A stretch of 64,000 nucleotides of DNA from positions 67,346,001-67,410,000 of the forward strand of contig NC_072795.1 in the NCBI RefSeq assembly GCF_028583425.1, in the 5' to 3' direction. Origin of the DNA: Eublepharis macularius (taxonomy: Eukaryota > Chordata > Lepidosauria > Squamata > Eublepharidae). Of this stretch, positions 33,677-47,172 are shown piece after piece (the first letter of the stretch is position 1; every line of letters begins with the position of its first letter). A program made the position numbers and the translations under genes. Below the pieces are notes generated by a model. The model worked only from the letters and a program-made list of their open reading frames with translations, made no database searches and had not been told where the DNA came from.

Positions 33677-36600
33677 AAGCAATATAGCACATGTACAAAT
33701 GGATTTTGTTTGATTGAGAGCACCACTGCATATGATCAAAAAGAGGAGGGGGAGGGTAACACCACAAACTGAATGGTCTGTAAAGGAAGGACATGCACAT
33801 GAGGAAGGCTCACATAAAAATCTGCAGTGTGGAATTACTGTCCCAAACATAGTATGATCAGATGTGCACTGGAATCGAAGAAAACACCAGTCACTGCTGG
33901 TGACTGGAAGATGCCCATGTCTTCCAGATTCTAAACTCTAAGGATGCAATTCTACTCTATTAAAATCAATGACTGTTTTGTTACTTCTTGAAAATGCCAT
34001 CCAGAATCTGAGCTTATGCATTTTTCTTCAGGCCACACTGTTTAAACGCACCAGAAAAGTATATTATACCCTGCATATTTTCCTGGATTTGGACTAATAA
34101 CATTCTCCCCCACCTCGTGAGAAAAGCTGCTGCTGATAAGGAGATTGGCAGAAAAAATTCTGATAACAGATATACCATTGTGTTCATTTCTAAAGGAGAA
34201 GGGAATGGCTCAGTCTTCAAAGAAGGAGAAGAAAACAACAGTGGGCATTTAGCATTTCTTTTTTTAAAAACCTCCTTTGTGGATAATTTCTAAAATTATA
34301 AAAACAAAGTACAGTTGAAATATGTTGGAATCATGGCCTTTGGCTTTAAGAGGGCTAGATTTTGTCCCCAAAGACCAGCACTTCAATATTAATTTTAGTG
34401 AGTCTGTTTCCTAGCAAGAAAGGTTGGCCTTGACTCACAAGGACACATCCACAACATAAATATAAACAAACAACTCTGTGACAAGTTTCAGACCATTTTA
34501 AACCGTTGTGTTGACACCCCCAAAGGACGTTGGGAAATGTAGTTTTGTTAGGGTGCTTGGACTTTTCTATTCAATATCCCTCACAGTTCCCATCAGTGAC
34601 AGCAGTGGCAGTGAGAGTTGAAAAGGGTTCACACTTGTATTATATAAAAGAATGTTCTCAGTGGCCTGCTTTCTCTTTTTTATCCATGGTGGGTTAACCA
34701 CCATCCCATAGTTCCAGTAAAAATTGTAAACTCATACTTTGAAATGTAGATTAACCCACTATAGATCAAACAGACGGAAAAGTAGGCAACTGAGACTTTT
34801 CATTTGCTATGTGCATCTAATTGCTATACTCCACACAACCAGGCTCCAGCCAGCATTGGCAGGATCCATGTGGATAGTATACACAAGAGAGTTCACAGCA
34901 TCTATGCCAGAGAAGAAGTATTTGCTTATCCTACTTTCTGTACTTCCAGTATAGTACCAAGGGGCTGTGTTGGAAAAACAAGAAGGTCCCATTCAGACAC
35001 GATCTAAAAATCATATTTATTTAAAATATTTCATTTCTACCTTGCCTTATCATCTTGTGCTCAACGTGGTCTCCTTAACAACTTGTTAAAAGCATGGTGC
35101 TTCTGGAGTCCAGCAGGAGGGTTCAAATAACCCAGCATCACAATGAAATTATTCCATGGTGATGGCAAAAATCATGGTACAAGGGGGGAAAGTTGACTGA
35201 GTCTACCTTACCACTGGAAAATGTAGTACAATTCTGCACATCCAAGGGCAGCATAAATTGTTTGGGTATTGTGCGTATTGTCTTCCCCCAAAGCAGATGT
35301 ATTGGTTTTAAATTTCATATCATCATATTCCTAAAAGACTATAGGATAAACATTTTTATCTACATATACATTAATAGAAAATTGGCATGATTTAATATTA
35401 GCTGAGTTATGCATATAGACACGAATTGCGAATGAGTTCTCAGGGCTGTTTTGCACATTGTCCAGATGCAGTGACAGAATGTGTGAGGGTCTCTCATGGG
35501 GAAAGCTGTGAGTATCTCCCAAAGGCAAAGTCATGTGCTGTACCTATCCAGTGTGTGCATGAATCTGACTGTGGGGAAAATGCATGCTGCCTTCTTCCCA
35601 TGAGAACTGGGAGTGCGGGAAGTGTATGACACTTTGGTTTTGCTGATTGCTACTACTGTATAATATGCAAAGTGGCCCTTACAAAGCTTTAGGGCTTCCT
35701 AATGCTCCTAATCCTGAAGTGTTCACATGCAACTCATTCTAAATGCATGCTAAAAGCATTCTAAAGAGTGCTGGAATACCAGCCAGGGAACTCCACAGCA
35801 TGCAAATGGTATAGAAGTAGACTAGTTAGGGAAGAGTAGGAAGGGATTGGGTCTGATTTAAACAGGCCCAACAGATCTCTTTTGCCAGCCTGCTGTTTTT
35901 TGATATAGTTTTATATTGTCCTCTATGCCATGCAATAAGTGGTTTTTAAATAGATATGCATTTAAATTAGTTTGCATGTGAAAATATACCCCGATATTTG
36001 TCAAATGAAAACAAGTATACTTGTTTTCCATGATATGAAAGAATAGCTCCTTAGATTGAAATTGAATGATACTTGTCTAGAAAGTTGAAAGCATAGTACA
36101 ACCATTGCTTCCCATATACTCATTTTTTAAATCCTATCATGACCTCTGGCCAGAAAGGTTTTGGAAGCATTACAATAAGTTGCAAGACTTTTGAGCAGAC
36201 ATGACAGTGAGATAAGTGTATAGTCACCTTTCTGGAAAAAACAATTGCCTGTCTCCAGTCCAAGTTGAACGAACTACTTCTACAGGCATACCTCATGAAA
36301 GAATGTTGGAAATTTTAATTTAAAAATTTACATTTCCCACCCTATCTAGAACTCACATATTTATGTTTTTCAGATGCCCCAAATCTGTATACATTAACAT
36401 GTTACATTTATCTGGCCCAAATGCAAGCTTCAGAATTCCGGCCATTCTAATGCCTGTATAAGTCCAGGCTATCCCACTCACTCCCCTTTTTTTCTGATTA
36501 ATGTAGAGTGGGACAGAAATACATTGTTTCACCCTGTACAGCACCTAGCATTTAGCACTAAGTTAATGGTAAATAGTAGCAGCAGTAGCAAAGCAGAAAA

Positions 36601-37522
36601 GATGGCCTCCTTTTCTAGCCAAGTAAGCACAGTCGCAAGGGAAAGAGCTGCCAAATTTCAGAACTTCCCATCTTCTCCTTCCAGCTCCTGGAAAGTGAAT
36701 GCTGAAAAGAAATTTACTTTCCCCCCCTGCTTGTTCCATCTCCATTTTCATATCAAAGATCATCGTCTGAAGTTATTCCCCTCTTACACATTGCTGGAGG
36801 GCTCTTTTCTTTTTCATGTATTCATTTACTTTACAATAGCCTATCCTACAACAATTTTCAAGCTGGTTAAAGGTTACACAAAAAACAGAATCATCCTACA
36901 CAGCATTAGCAACATTTCAAAATATAACTCAGCAGTTGCAAGGTGTGAAATGGCAGTGTGTGTGTTGCATGCATTTCTACAGGTGCACACCAAAGACAAG
37001 AAAAATGTACTCCTGGGAACAGATCTGAATTCTGAAAATGAAAGGTCTAGCAACTCGCCCAGTAACATTTTAACAAGGCAACTCCCGAACACATTAAATT
37101 AGGGATAAGAAAAGGATAGCTCTTTACTAGTTGGAGTTATTAAACAATTGTGCCTGTCCCTGATAAAAATGTTGGAAAATATACAGCGGACAACAAGAGC
37201 ATAGGATACTTGTAGTGGTGTGAAATTTTCATAGGACCATCTTTTCTCCCTTTCTGTTCTATGAATCTGACAGGGAAGCTTCCCAAACTGAAATGGAACA
37301 ATAATTTTTAAGAAAGCTAAAGGTAGTAGGAGAGGCATGAGGTTGTCCAGAAAGAGTACATATTCATTCCTTTGATCTTACCGTGATTTCTGGTCAAAAG
37401 AGTTTTGCATTACTAGGACATGCCAAGCTGCTATTCTTTTATATGGCTATTACATCTAGATGGTCTCAGCTGTCAATCTACAGGAGTGTTACTTTCTATG
37501 GAAGCTAGCAAAGGTCACCCTT
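33677..37522. other. No gene recognised
   Basis: About 3.8 kb of AT-rich non-coding DNA. Possible old repeat tails near 35020-35070 and 36310-36360. The 192-codon frame at 36524-37102 has no recognisable domain, and frames overlap it on the other strand. Confidence 0.4.
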
Positions 37523-38200
37523 CTAGGGTTGCCAACTCTTCTTGACCTTGGTCCAGCGTATCTATGGGACTGCCTCTATGTCTCACCACAGCAGCTTTGC
37601 TTACCTGAACAGGGACTTCTGCAGGTGGTACCTTGCAGATGGGCAAAACCAACAGCTGCCTGTATACATGCATTCTCTGTGGTGGCCCCACCTTAAGAAT
37701 GGGCTACTTCAAGATGTCAGGAAAACTCCCACTCCTGGTTTTCTGCAAACGATGCAAAACTGAATTATTCAAGAGGGCTTTTTGCTGATAGGACTGCACT
37801 GTAAGGAAGTGGTCTCAAGGAGCTGCATCAGTAAAGAGATGGGAACCACAGACTTTACTACTATGTGCTACTATATTGCTTGAAGTATGATTCTATTGGG
37901 TAGTTCTATGTTTTTTAATATGTCTGTATTGGGTTTCTGCTGGTTTTAAATCGTTACAAACTTGCATTTATATACCCTATTACGTTGTTTATTGAAATGT
38001 CCTTGAAATTGATTGTCCTGACTCACACTGTGCCAATCAGCCTTGAGTCTCTGTGAGAAAGATGGACTGTAAATAACGTAAATAAATGCCCGAGAGTCCA
38101 TTTTCCAAAGCACCCATTTTCTCCAGGGGAACTGATCTCTGTCACCTGAGATCCATTGTAATTCGGGGAGATCTCCAGGTGACAACGCACCCTGCACTCT
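37523..38200. mobile_element. AGGGTTGCCA-type repeat split by L2
   Basis: The left stub TAGGGTTGCCAACTC (37523 on) and the right part 'ccattttctccaggggaac..gatctccagg' (38092-38200) look like the two sides of one common lizard repeat, separated by an L2 3' fragment (37541-38091). The right terminus is missing. Its right edge abuts the CpG-rich block of TRIM8. Confidence 0.5.
37541..38091 (+). mobile_element. L2-like LINE 3' fragment
   Basis: 'cgtatctatgggactgcctc', then 'aactgaattattcaagagggc', and the terminal 'gagaaagatggactgtaaataa' are the typical end of an L2-type element. Confidence 0.6.
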
Positions 38201-38279
38201 CCCAGCAGCTAGCGCACCACGCGAGATATCGGTTATACACAATATATATGCCTGATACATACGCTGTGAGAACACAGGC

Positions 38280-39130
38280 ACCGTAGCCCTGTTAAATAGG
38301 CAGCCCCGGCAACGGCTCCCCGCCCCCCTTTGTGGGAGGCGATAGCTATTATGACTCATCTGCCGACACCTGGCCCGTGTAGGAGAGCGGAGCGCGGCGC
38401 CCAGCAATGGCCGGCTCCCCTCAGACGGACCGAAAGACCTCGCCGCCGCGCTCTTCGCCCCGAGTAAGTAGAAGCGCCCGGGCCGAGGCAGAGGCCCCTG
38501 CCGCCCACCCAGAGGCCCCTTCGGCGGGGGCGCTGTTGCCCCTTTAAGAGAGGCCGGGCGCCTTGTGTTTAATGGATCAAATGGTGGCGGGTCACGTGAG
38601 GCCTGGAGAAGGGGTTGAGCAGCGCCGCGGCGGTGGCAGCAACAGCAGCCGCCGCCGAGAGCGGAGCGGGGGACTGGACTGGGCGGGCGGCAGCGGTGCT
38701 TGTGGCCGGGCTGGGAGTGGAGCCGGCAAGGGGGAGCGGATCTTGGCGAGGCCGGGGCTGGAGCAGCGCCTCCTCCGGATTTCCCCTGCACCCCCTCCCC
38801 CGTCCTGGTTTTGTCCTTGCTGCTCTTCCAGGCTCCTCTGGTTGATTGATCGGCTATTGATCGGTTAAAGGGGCCCTACCGCTCGGGAACAGCGACGCCA
38901 GGATCGGACTAAGCCGCTGCTCCTTTAAGCCCAGTCGGGAGGGGGGGGGGATCCAGAGATGCGCCCTTGATCTCCAGTCATCCTTCCGCCCTTGAGTTCC
39001 TTCATGCCCCCGCTCCCCTTCTCTTTCACACCTTCCCTAATGCGCGTCCACCACCCCCAGGGGGAGAGGCGAAGAGGAAGACGCGGCAGCGCCGCTGCCG
39101 AGCCCCACAGGCAGCCCCCCTCCAGCCCTT
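38280..39130. promoter_or_regulatory. TRIM8: CpG-rich block, probable TRIM8 promoter region
   Basis: This is the strongest GC- and CpG-rich block upstream of the only host exon. It holds a GC-box-like CCGCCCCCC (38320 on), an AP-1-like TGACTCA (38352-38358), and the palindrome TCACGTGA (38592-38599). It ends about 2 kb before the TRIM8 ATG. Location and composition suggest the TSS region; no TATA box is evident. The transcription start is inferred, not seen. Confidence 0.65.
38407..38463 (+). other. Candidate upstream first exon segment with ATG and donor
   Basis: An ATG at 38407 in the CpG block opens a 19-codon stretch (MAGSPQTDRK...) that meets CGA|GTAAGTA, a good splice donor at 38464. 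Read through the donor, the frame stops after about 47 codons. It may be the 5' non-coding exon of TRIM8, with this ATG as an upstream ORF, or an alternative first exon. Without transcripts this stays a candidate. Confidence 0.35.
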
Positions 39131-41079
39131 CTTCCTGATTTCTCTTCTGTCGATCTCTTCAACCCCCTCCCTTTCATTGTACCATCACCCCAACTCTTTC
39201 TATTGCAAAATATTGGGCTCCCAGGGCTTTGCTTTTCCATCGGCTGCGTGTGCATGCAGGCAGAATTCTCCTAGGCAGGCGAGAGCTCTAGGTTCAGCTT
39301 CTCCCCTCGCGCCTTGAATGGGTAAAACGATTTTTTAAAAAAAATCTATGTGCATTCTCTGTATTGGGTTTAATCTGTAAAGGGGCCTGGATTATTTATC
39401 CTCCAATTTACTCGATCCGGAGCTCCCGTTTTCTTTCTTTCCTTCCTCGCTAGTGTGATAGAAACCCCTCTTCTCTCTGCCTCCTCTCTTAATTATTCCT
39501 TGTCTTTTTCTTTGGTTGAATTTGGGGTATTTTTTTGCATGTGGTAAAGGTGAAAGCTGTCTGATCCATTGGCCTATTCGTTCATTTTTGTTGTTGTTTC
39601 GTTACTGAGAGAGCATTAAGGAACTGTGGTGAAAATAATATATTTGTACATGCAATTTTTAAATACATATATTTATTTAAAAGGGGGGAGACCCAAGATG
39701 GCTGGAGGTGGCTGTGAGGAGCATGTAGGTTTTTTTTGATCTGATGATAAAAGCTAAAAGGCACAGCAGCTGCGGCTGTATAAACTCAATTTAGAGCCCT
39801 CCTCTTCCCTCCCTCGTTTCTCCCCCCCCCCCACTGACACATCAGGCGCACACTTTGCAGGGTGGTGCCATCCTCCAGGCCTCTCTCCTTTTTTCTCTTC
39901 TTAATAGATTTGTTTCTTCTTTCTTCAATTAAATATATTCACCAATTTTTAAAAATCAGCTCAAAATGGCTGAGGATTGGCTGGGTCCTCCTGGAATTGT
40001 ACATTTCAGCAGTTCCCTTTAAGCTTGTGAGTGTCTCTTCTCCTCTTCCCCCCCCCCCCCACTTTTGCAGGCTGGTTCCAAAAGGAGAAATAGCTTTCAT
40101 GTCAGAAGGAAAACAGAGAAGCAAAGGGGAAGAGGCGGGGGCTGGGCTCTTCATTAGCAGTTGAGAAATTCCTTTTCAGTTTGATCAAGGCATACTTGCT
40201 TTCCTTCCAGCAAGAGCAACCCATCACTCTCCAAAAGACTGAGAATTTTTGAGAGGGGAGTATTGTTTCCATTTCAGTCTTATTAAAATCAGAAGGGAGA
40301 CCTGATTTTGAGAGGAAGAAATCCCAGGGTATACTGAGAGCAGGTTGATTCTCTTGGTTGAATTCAGTGGTTTCCACCCTCCTGAGACTTCGTTTTTTCC
40401 TTCTCATTCCTATTTGTGAAAGGAGCAAAGGATGGGAGGGTTCTTTTGGCTCTGGGCTGGAATTTCATCCGAATGACTGACCCGTCTTCCTACTGAGATT
40501 GCACTGTCCCAAAGCCAAGGAAGAATTTTTTTCTGCACCATTCAGCTGCGTTAGAAGCTAGATCCAATTTTTCTGCTTTTTAAAAAAACCTTGCATTTGG
40601 ATTTTATCTCTGATTTTTTGTAGTTAATTAAAGACTTGAATTCTGAACTCTCTTATGGGAGGAAAAAGAATTGAAAAGAATTCTTTTGGGGTTTAGTCAG
40701 GAGGTATAAAAGCCTCTTAAGATACTGAATGTTGGGCAGAAAACTGTCATAAAATACCGAAGCTGCAGTTTTTAACTTGGCCAGCTTATATGGAACCTGG
40801 ACTCCTTCCTTCTGGATTTTGTATGGATTTTTTTTCGGTTCTGGGTAAGTTTTTCTTTTAAATCTTGCTTTTCAGAATTGAAAGTAACAAGCTTTGTAAG
40901 AGTTAAGATTAATGGTTTTAATCCTTTGATGTGCCTGTGCTTTTCAGCTTTAGTAGAGATGGTTAATTACATTATATCTGTTGGGATTTTCTGAGTTTTT
41001 GAGGAGGAGGAGGTGTTTTACTTTGAATTTTACGTGGTTCTGCTTTTAATTTGGTCTCTTAATTTTTTTGGTTCATTAG

Positions 41080-41192
41080 CAACTTAGTGGCCTTTCTGTT
41101 GCAAAAGTGGAAATTTGTCATCTGCATCGCTAGACCAAAAACTGATTTTAAAAAGAGAATTTCCTTAAACAGAAATCTCTGTGGTGTGAGAC
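41080..41192 (+). other. TRIM8: Putative TRIM8 5' UTR at the start of the coding exon
   Basis: A pyrimidine-rich tract ending TTTTTTTGGTTCATTAG (AG at 41078-41079) is a good splice acceptor 113 bases before the ATG. If used, the coding exon is exon 2 and an upstream exon lies in the CpG block. A weaker AG is at 41170. Alternatively the UTR is continuous upstream. Confidence 0.45.
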
Positions 41193-41762
41193 ATGGCTGA
41201 AAACTGGAAGAACTGTTTTGAAGAAGAGCTTATATGCCCTATTTGCTTGCATGTCTTTGTGGAACCTGTCCAGCTTCCTTGTAAGCACAATTTTTGTAGG
41301 GGATGCATAGGAGAGGCGTGGGCCAAAGAGACGGGGTTGGTGCGTTGTCCTGAATGTAACCAGGCCTACAACCAGAAGCCCAACCTTGAGAAGAACTTAA
41401 AGCTGACCAACATCGTAGAGAAATTCAACTCACTCAACCTGGAAAAGACCCCCACAGTCTTGCACTGTGTCTTCTGCCGCCGTGGGCCACCTTTGCCTGC
41501 CCAGAAGATCTGTCTGAGATGTGAGGCTCCATGCTGCCAGTCCCATGTTCAGACACACCTGCAACAACCTTCCACAGCGCGTGGGCACCTCCTGGTGGAG
41601 GCAGATGACGTCAGGGCCTGGAGCTGCCCCCAGCACAATGCCTACCGGCTATACCACTGCGAGGCTGAGCAGGTTGCTGTTTGCCAATTCTGTTGTTACT
41701 ACAGTGGGGCACACCAGGGACACTCCGTGTGTGATGTGGAGATCCGGCGCAATGAGATCAGG
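41193..41762 (+). CDS. TRIM8: TRIM8 first coding exon: RING, B-box 1, B-box 2
   Basis: TRIM8 is a RING-type E3 ubiquitin ligase of the tripartite-motif family, acting in cytoplasm and nucleus; in mammals it is tied to cytokine/STAT, NF-kB and p53 signalling. The 190 codons begin MAENWKNCFEEE and match vertebrate TRIM8 almost residue for residue. The C3HC4 RING ligands are C15, C18, C30, H32, C35, C38, C52 and C55. B-box 1 spans about 92-132 and B-box 2 about 140-181. The exon ends after EIRRNEIR at a phase-0 GTAAGT donor (41763), just before the coiled coil of the full protein. The open frame continues 35 codons into the intron and stops; that is read-through, not protein. The coiled coil and C-terminal region are encoded beyond this window. 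Confidence 0.97.
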
Positions 41763-41768
41763 GTAAGT
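41763..41768 (+). other. TRIM8: Splice donor of TRIM8 coding exon 1
   Basis: ATCAGG|GTAAGT matches the donor consensus exactly at the position where the conserved protein sequence ends. Confidence 0.93.
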
Positions 41769-43601
41769 GTGGAGCATTATCCTTCTCTAAAGCTGCTAAT
41801 TTTTGTCTGCAGAATATTAGTGGGCTGTGACTATGGTGTTACAAGGAAATTTAGTTCCCTGTCTTGAGGAGTCTCCATTTTCTGAAAAGATGAGAAGCCC
41901 TTAAAACAAATTCTGTCAGTGCTGGTTAGAGGCCAAGGAGGGACCAAAATGACAACACAAAAATAGCAACTTGTGGTTCAATGAGAGCTGGTTTTCTATA
42001 GGTATCTTGATTGCATATTGCAAAACATCAGTGCTGGCCCTAGTAGCTCTGCCTTTTAACTTTTCTTCTGCCAGATTGGTGGTCTTAATAAGAGAGGATG
42101 CCTCTTTAACTCAAATGTAGCCTTTTTTTTTTTTTTAAAAGTCACCCCACTGGACAATTCCATCCAAAGAAGATTTTTGCTTTTAAGTTAAGATGGAGGA
42201 TTCCCCCTCCCCCAACGCTCTGTCTTTTGCAAGACCTACAGGAAATATTTCTCTGCCATTGCTAATACAATTTTCTGCAGGTTGCTCAAAAATAGTCTTG
42301 CTCTACCTATATGAAAGCTATGCTGACATCTTAAATGTGATGAAAATGAGGAAGTAAACAAAAGCAGACATGATCTTTTCAGGCTTCATTAGAAATGCAC
42401 ACAGGGAAATAGACCCTTGCTGAGCAGGATGTGATGGAGAAGGGGGAAAGGGGGAGGGCTGCTTTCAGTGTGACTGTGGCTGTGCAAACAATAGTGTGTG
42501 AAATGCAGGAGGAAAATGTGGTGGTGGTCCCTGAGATTGGTTGTTTCCCTGCGGAAACAATAGGATCTTCAGGTCTTCTAACTGCTTTGCAAACAAGCAA
42601 GAGAATAGGAGGAAATCTGCTAAAGCTGCAGATTGTTTGTACATGGTTGGAGATAAGTGCAGGCCCATTAACAGTTATAAAAGGTCTGTCTAGTATTCAC
42701 TTTTCTTAGTGGTCAGTGATGCAGTATGATTCTTGGCAACTTTTTTTTCTTATTGATTAAAAATCCCCATTGTGGTTTGGCTCGCCTTGGGGGCCTTTTC
42801 AAAAGGCCCAGTCCCTCTATTGCTCCCAACACAAGAATGATTGTGAGTGTGGTGGGAGGTGGCAGAGGGAGGAATCCAATGGGCTCGAAGGTTGAGTGCA
42901 CCGAAATCTGGTTTCAGGCAGCTTTGCTCCCAAGGGTTGGGCGCAAGGCCTTGATTACAGTGCAGCCCGGCTATTGTAAGGCTTGTCAGTGTCAAACCAT
43001 CATCTCGCTCCCTTTCCTGTCCTTTTTGGCCAAGCTCCTGTGAAGAGGGGAAGCTGTGTATGAATTCACCCTTCTTGTGCAATGCCTTTGCCTTCATGCA
43101 ATGGAAGGAGGTGTAAAGCCATATCTTCCTAGCTGTACAGCTGTGAAGGAGTGTTCCACTGACAAGCTGATGTTTAGTGTTGGGGGAAGGGAATGTCTCT
43201 GTAACTAGTGCTAACATTTGTCCTGCTTCCTGCTAACATTTGCCCTGATTTTTGGGGCGGGGGGGGGGGGGAGGTAAGGCACTGTCTACTTCCAAAGCAG
43301 TTCAGATCTCTGTGGTTTTTAAATGTTGGATTGAAGCTTGAAATAAGGAAGGTGTGTGGAGGAGTAGTTGGGTTATAAGATCTCAGTCTAGATCAATTCT
43401 CAAGGACATTTTAAAAATTTAATTTTACAAGAGTAGTTACCCGTATGATTCTGACTGTTTACAAAAGGATGGATTTAAGAGACTCTTAAAATTATAACTC
43501 CTCCTCCCTTAATGCATATTTGTGTGTGGAGGCTCTAATTTACATTGATTGGAAACCTGGAGGTATTTACTTTGGACTAAGGATCAAGATAATACCCTTG
43601 A

Positions 43602-43790
43602 GCTCCAGAGAGGGGTAGCTGTATTAATCTGTTGCAGCAAAAATGAGCAGGAGTCTAATGACACCTTAAAGACTGCATCGTTTCATTCCAGCATAAGTTT
43701 TTATGGCAGTTTATGCTAGAACAAAATCTTGTTTGCTTTTTAAGGTGCCACTAGACTCCTTCTTGTCTGTGGTGCAGGTCAACTGGCATG
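43602..43790. mobile_element. Interspersed repeat with inverted halves
   Basis: 'gtagctgtattaatctgttgcagc' followed by AGGAGTCTAATGACACC (43649 on) and, inverted, 'ggtgccactagactcct' (ending 43760) matches a very widespread amniote repeat. Arms of about 22 bp pair with two mismatches. I do not assign a class. Confidence 0.6.
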
Positions 43791-45519
43791 CAAGGTGTTG
43801 AATGCTACAGTTCCCCAGAGGATGACTGTCTAGGCTTTTCCCCTCATTCTCTCCGGCTGCAGCCTTGAAATGTTTGAAAGTGGCACAGAGAAGCCCTTGG
43901 ATTCCTTGTGGGGGGCATCATTGTGCAGGATAAATATTTAACGGCAAATGAGCAGTGGTGTCTGTAAAACAGAGACAACTTCCTGTGTATTCTAACTCTG
44001 CCAAAATGAGTCACCATTTATCCATTGAAATGAGTGGGTGGGGGGGGGGGAGAAGGAGTCATAAATAACATTGCTATCGAATTATTTTCCAATTGGACAG
44101 CCAGAGCCTGGGTGGGGAGGGGTGTGTGCTGGGTAGAAAGAGGAGCCTGTGTGTTAGAACAGGAAGGCCATTTTCTTTCTTCCCCTCTGGGTTTTTTTGG
44201 GAAGCTAACAACCTCAATGGAGGTACTGGTGGCTCCACCACACCCACACAGGAAGAAGGAAGCTCCAGCTAGGCTTTTGGGAAACGAAAAGGCTTGGCTT
44301 CTCCCTTCCACCTCTTTTCTTTCTATTAATAGTCATCCGTGAGGGAGAGAAGGGAGGAATGCTAGGCCAAACAGAAAAGATGCCTTTTCTCCCAGATCTG
44401 GGAGAGGCTTGGTGGTGACGTGACTGGTGCCCCGAGCCTGGCAGATCCCAGTAGTGATTCAGTTGAGAGCTGACTCTTTTTTGCTTTTTAATGAGTCAAT
44501 TTTTAGGAATTTTTAGTCATGTCCACACCCATCCTTTGCTAGAGGCTTACCCTGTGCCTTTCTTTTTTTCCTTGCTGTAGGCTCTTAATGCAAAAGCCTG
44601 TGGTCATCCCACCCTGTTTTAGTTTCCCTGCTGGCTGTAGCCAGGCCACATTCTGTGTGAGTTGCTCAAAAGTCCTTCCAGAAGCTCGAGCAGGGATTTG
44701 CCTGAATGCGTAGTGGTAGGCTGGAGCAGCTGGAGCAGCTGAACTCTGCCCTTATGTTGGAGTTGGGTGACTTTGGTTCTATTCTTGAATCTGCTGGCTG
44801 TATGTTGTACAGAAGAGGAAACCTCAGCTTTTCTTAGCTTTGACAAGGCAGCCACTTCTGGGTGGCAGACTGCTTGTTATAAAGCTGATTGGCCTTTTAT
44901 AGCACTTCTGAATCTTACCCACCACCATCAGGTTTTATCTCTGGGTTTGCTATTTTTTGTTAGAATTGCAGAGCTAGGCTTCTGTGCAATTCTCTGTGCA
45001 GCAATACCTGTAGACTGATACCAGCAGGTGTGTCCATTGGCATAACATGCTCCTGAATGGAGCTGATGTACACGTGACTGCATTTGCTTGCACGAATCCC
45101 TTTTTGATGTTCCCTCTCATTCCCCTCCCTTTGTTTTCCCTACTGTTGAGATTTAGATTGGAAGCTAGTTGGGGCAGCAGGGGCCCGCTTCTTTTGCTCA
45201 TATTTCTGTGCATCTTGATATTGCTATCTAAAATTAACAAAATTACAAGTAGTCGATGGCCACCCGCACTTCATACATTCCTTTGTGGAGCTTGATTTCT
45301 CCCTTGCTTGAAAGTTAGTACTTCATAGAAGAATCATCAGTGTTTACACCTAATCCCTTATGGTCACCTGACTTCCTGGAATGTCCTGCATCCCAGCTAT
45401 TGTCTCACTGCTCTCGGTAAATACATTTCTTTTTCTGTCCTTAAAAAAAAATAACATGCATTTTTATAGCATTTCCCTTGGAAACCCCATACTCTGTATT
45501 TGACCCCCTTACAAATGTG

Positions 45520-45632
45520 TTAAAATGAATAGATAAAGTGGGTTAGTATTTGAGGTTTTGTATTTTGTTTTTATTTGTAAGCCTCCTTAAGTATTAAGGA
45601 GAGGTAGGGTAAAAACATTAAATTTAAATGTT
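45520..45632 (+). mobile_element. L2-like LINE tail
   Basis: 'gtaagcctccttaagtattaaggagaggtagggtaaaaac' is the typical 3' tail of L2-type elements, here without coding part. Confidence 0.5.
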
Positions 45633-47172
45633 ATAAGTTTAGATGTTTTGCTAATATATAAAAATATTTTGAAGGTACCCCTCCAATATTTTTGCAAACC
45701 CATAGGGTGGCAGGTTGAATAAATTTCGTTATGTCTATTGAGCAACCAACAACCTTTAAAAAGAGTTCTAGGAGACAAGATGGGTGCATGTATGGAAAAT
45801 CAATGAAGAAGGACAATGGGAGATGTTGAGAACTGGATAAAAGTGTGCTGGTACCAATACCTCAAGAGCAGCATGAGTAACTTTAGGAAAGTCAACTAAG
45901 ATTCTGATTTATATTTTTTTAAAACCAGGAAATATTAAAATTGATCAGCCTTAAAATGTGGAGGGGTGGTACATTTGTTAGTATTTTATGGGTGTGATCT
46001 AAATACAAATAATGCAGTACGTGACCAGTGTTACTGGCTCAGTTTTGTCCAAGAGATGAGATTTGTGGATAAGGAAGCTGTGGGTATGCCAGGAGGTGGA
46101 GACATCTCACTTATGTATGGGGGTGCATACGTGTGCACTTGCTTTAAACACAAATGCCTTGATTGCATTCCTGGCAACTTTTAACAAAGAGGCTAATGGT
46201 ATTCTTGTCACATTGTAAAGCATTGTAAAGGTTAAGACTCATACTGAATGGTTAAACAACTTTTTAATGAATTAGAAACTGTTGTCTTGATACGTACAAA
46301 TACCAGTTATCTTACTGGTTTGTTAAAATTAGAACATCTCCATTCCAGGGACATTCCTGGATAAAATTAATCTTAGCTCTATGGCGAGAGAGTTCTCAGA
46401 GGGCTTCTTCACACTTAGGTGTGTTTTCTCCAGTAAACGTGATTGCTGCAGAAATTGTGAAAGGCAGATACATCTCCAAATATGCAATGTATGTGTGTAG
46501 GGAACTGCAGCCAGTTGCAGCTCCCCCATTTCCAATCCTGCAGTTTGGAGACCTGTGTTGTTCTTTTCACAGTAAATCTGTTTAACTGAAAAACAACGAT
46601 TGTCACTTAGTGTGAAGTTGCTCTTAGTTCATTGGGTTATTTCCCTGTATCGATGACTTCCGGAAAACAAGAGTTGTTGATGAACAGAACAAAAAGGTGG
46701 ATTAGGAGAGATAAAGTAGCAGTGTTTTGCCCTGCTAAGAAAGCAGTGTTGATATTGAAAGAGTATGAAGGACTTTTGTTGCTTATTTTTGATACAAAAA
46801 TTTAATAACATGAATCTACAATAATCAGGCATGCTCTGAGGTGTATGGTCTTGACAGTTGTCTGCCTTGAATATTGTTAGATATGCTGGCCTCACTTCCA
46901 GCTTGCTCTCTATGGTTGCATTGCAGCTTAATGCTGGCTTCTATTTTTTGACATACCATAGGCCTTTTCTGCCCCAGCAAATCTCTTTAGAGAAGTTTTT
47001 TTTCTAAAGGTATGATCAAATAGCATGAGAGATCTGATAAGCAACGCAAAAGGACTAGGATTACAAAAATTTTTAAAAGTGCAAAAAAGCAACAGACGTG
47101 ATATGTCAAGAGATACAGACAATGGAATTACATAACTAGAAAACAATGCAGATAAATAATATAAATAAATAG

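Noticed and set aside
36524..37102. 192-codon + frame
   Set aside because: No recognisable motif, AT-rich DNA, overlapped by minus-strand frames; begins at a non-ATG in the frame given.
37946..38791. 281-codon minus-strand open frame across the CpG block
   Set aside because: It runs through an L2 tail, another repeat and the CpG island; long frames are expected in GC-rich DNA, and the + strand context is the TRIM8 promoter.
41763..41867. 35-codon extension of TRIM8 past residue 190
   Set aside because: It starts at a consensus splice donor and does not resemble TRIM8; read-through into the intron.
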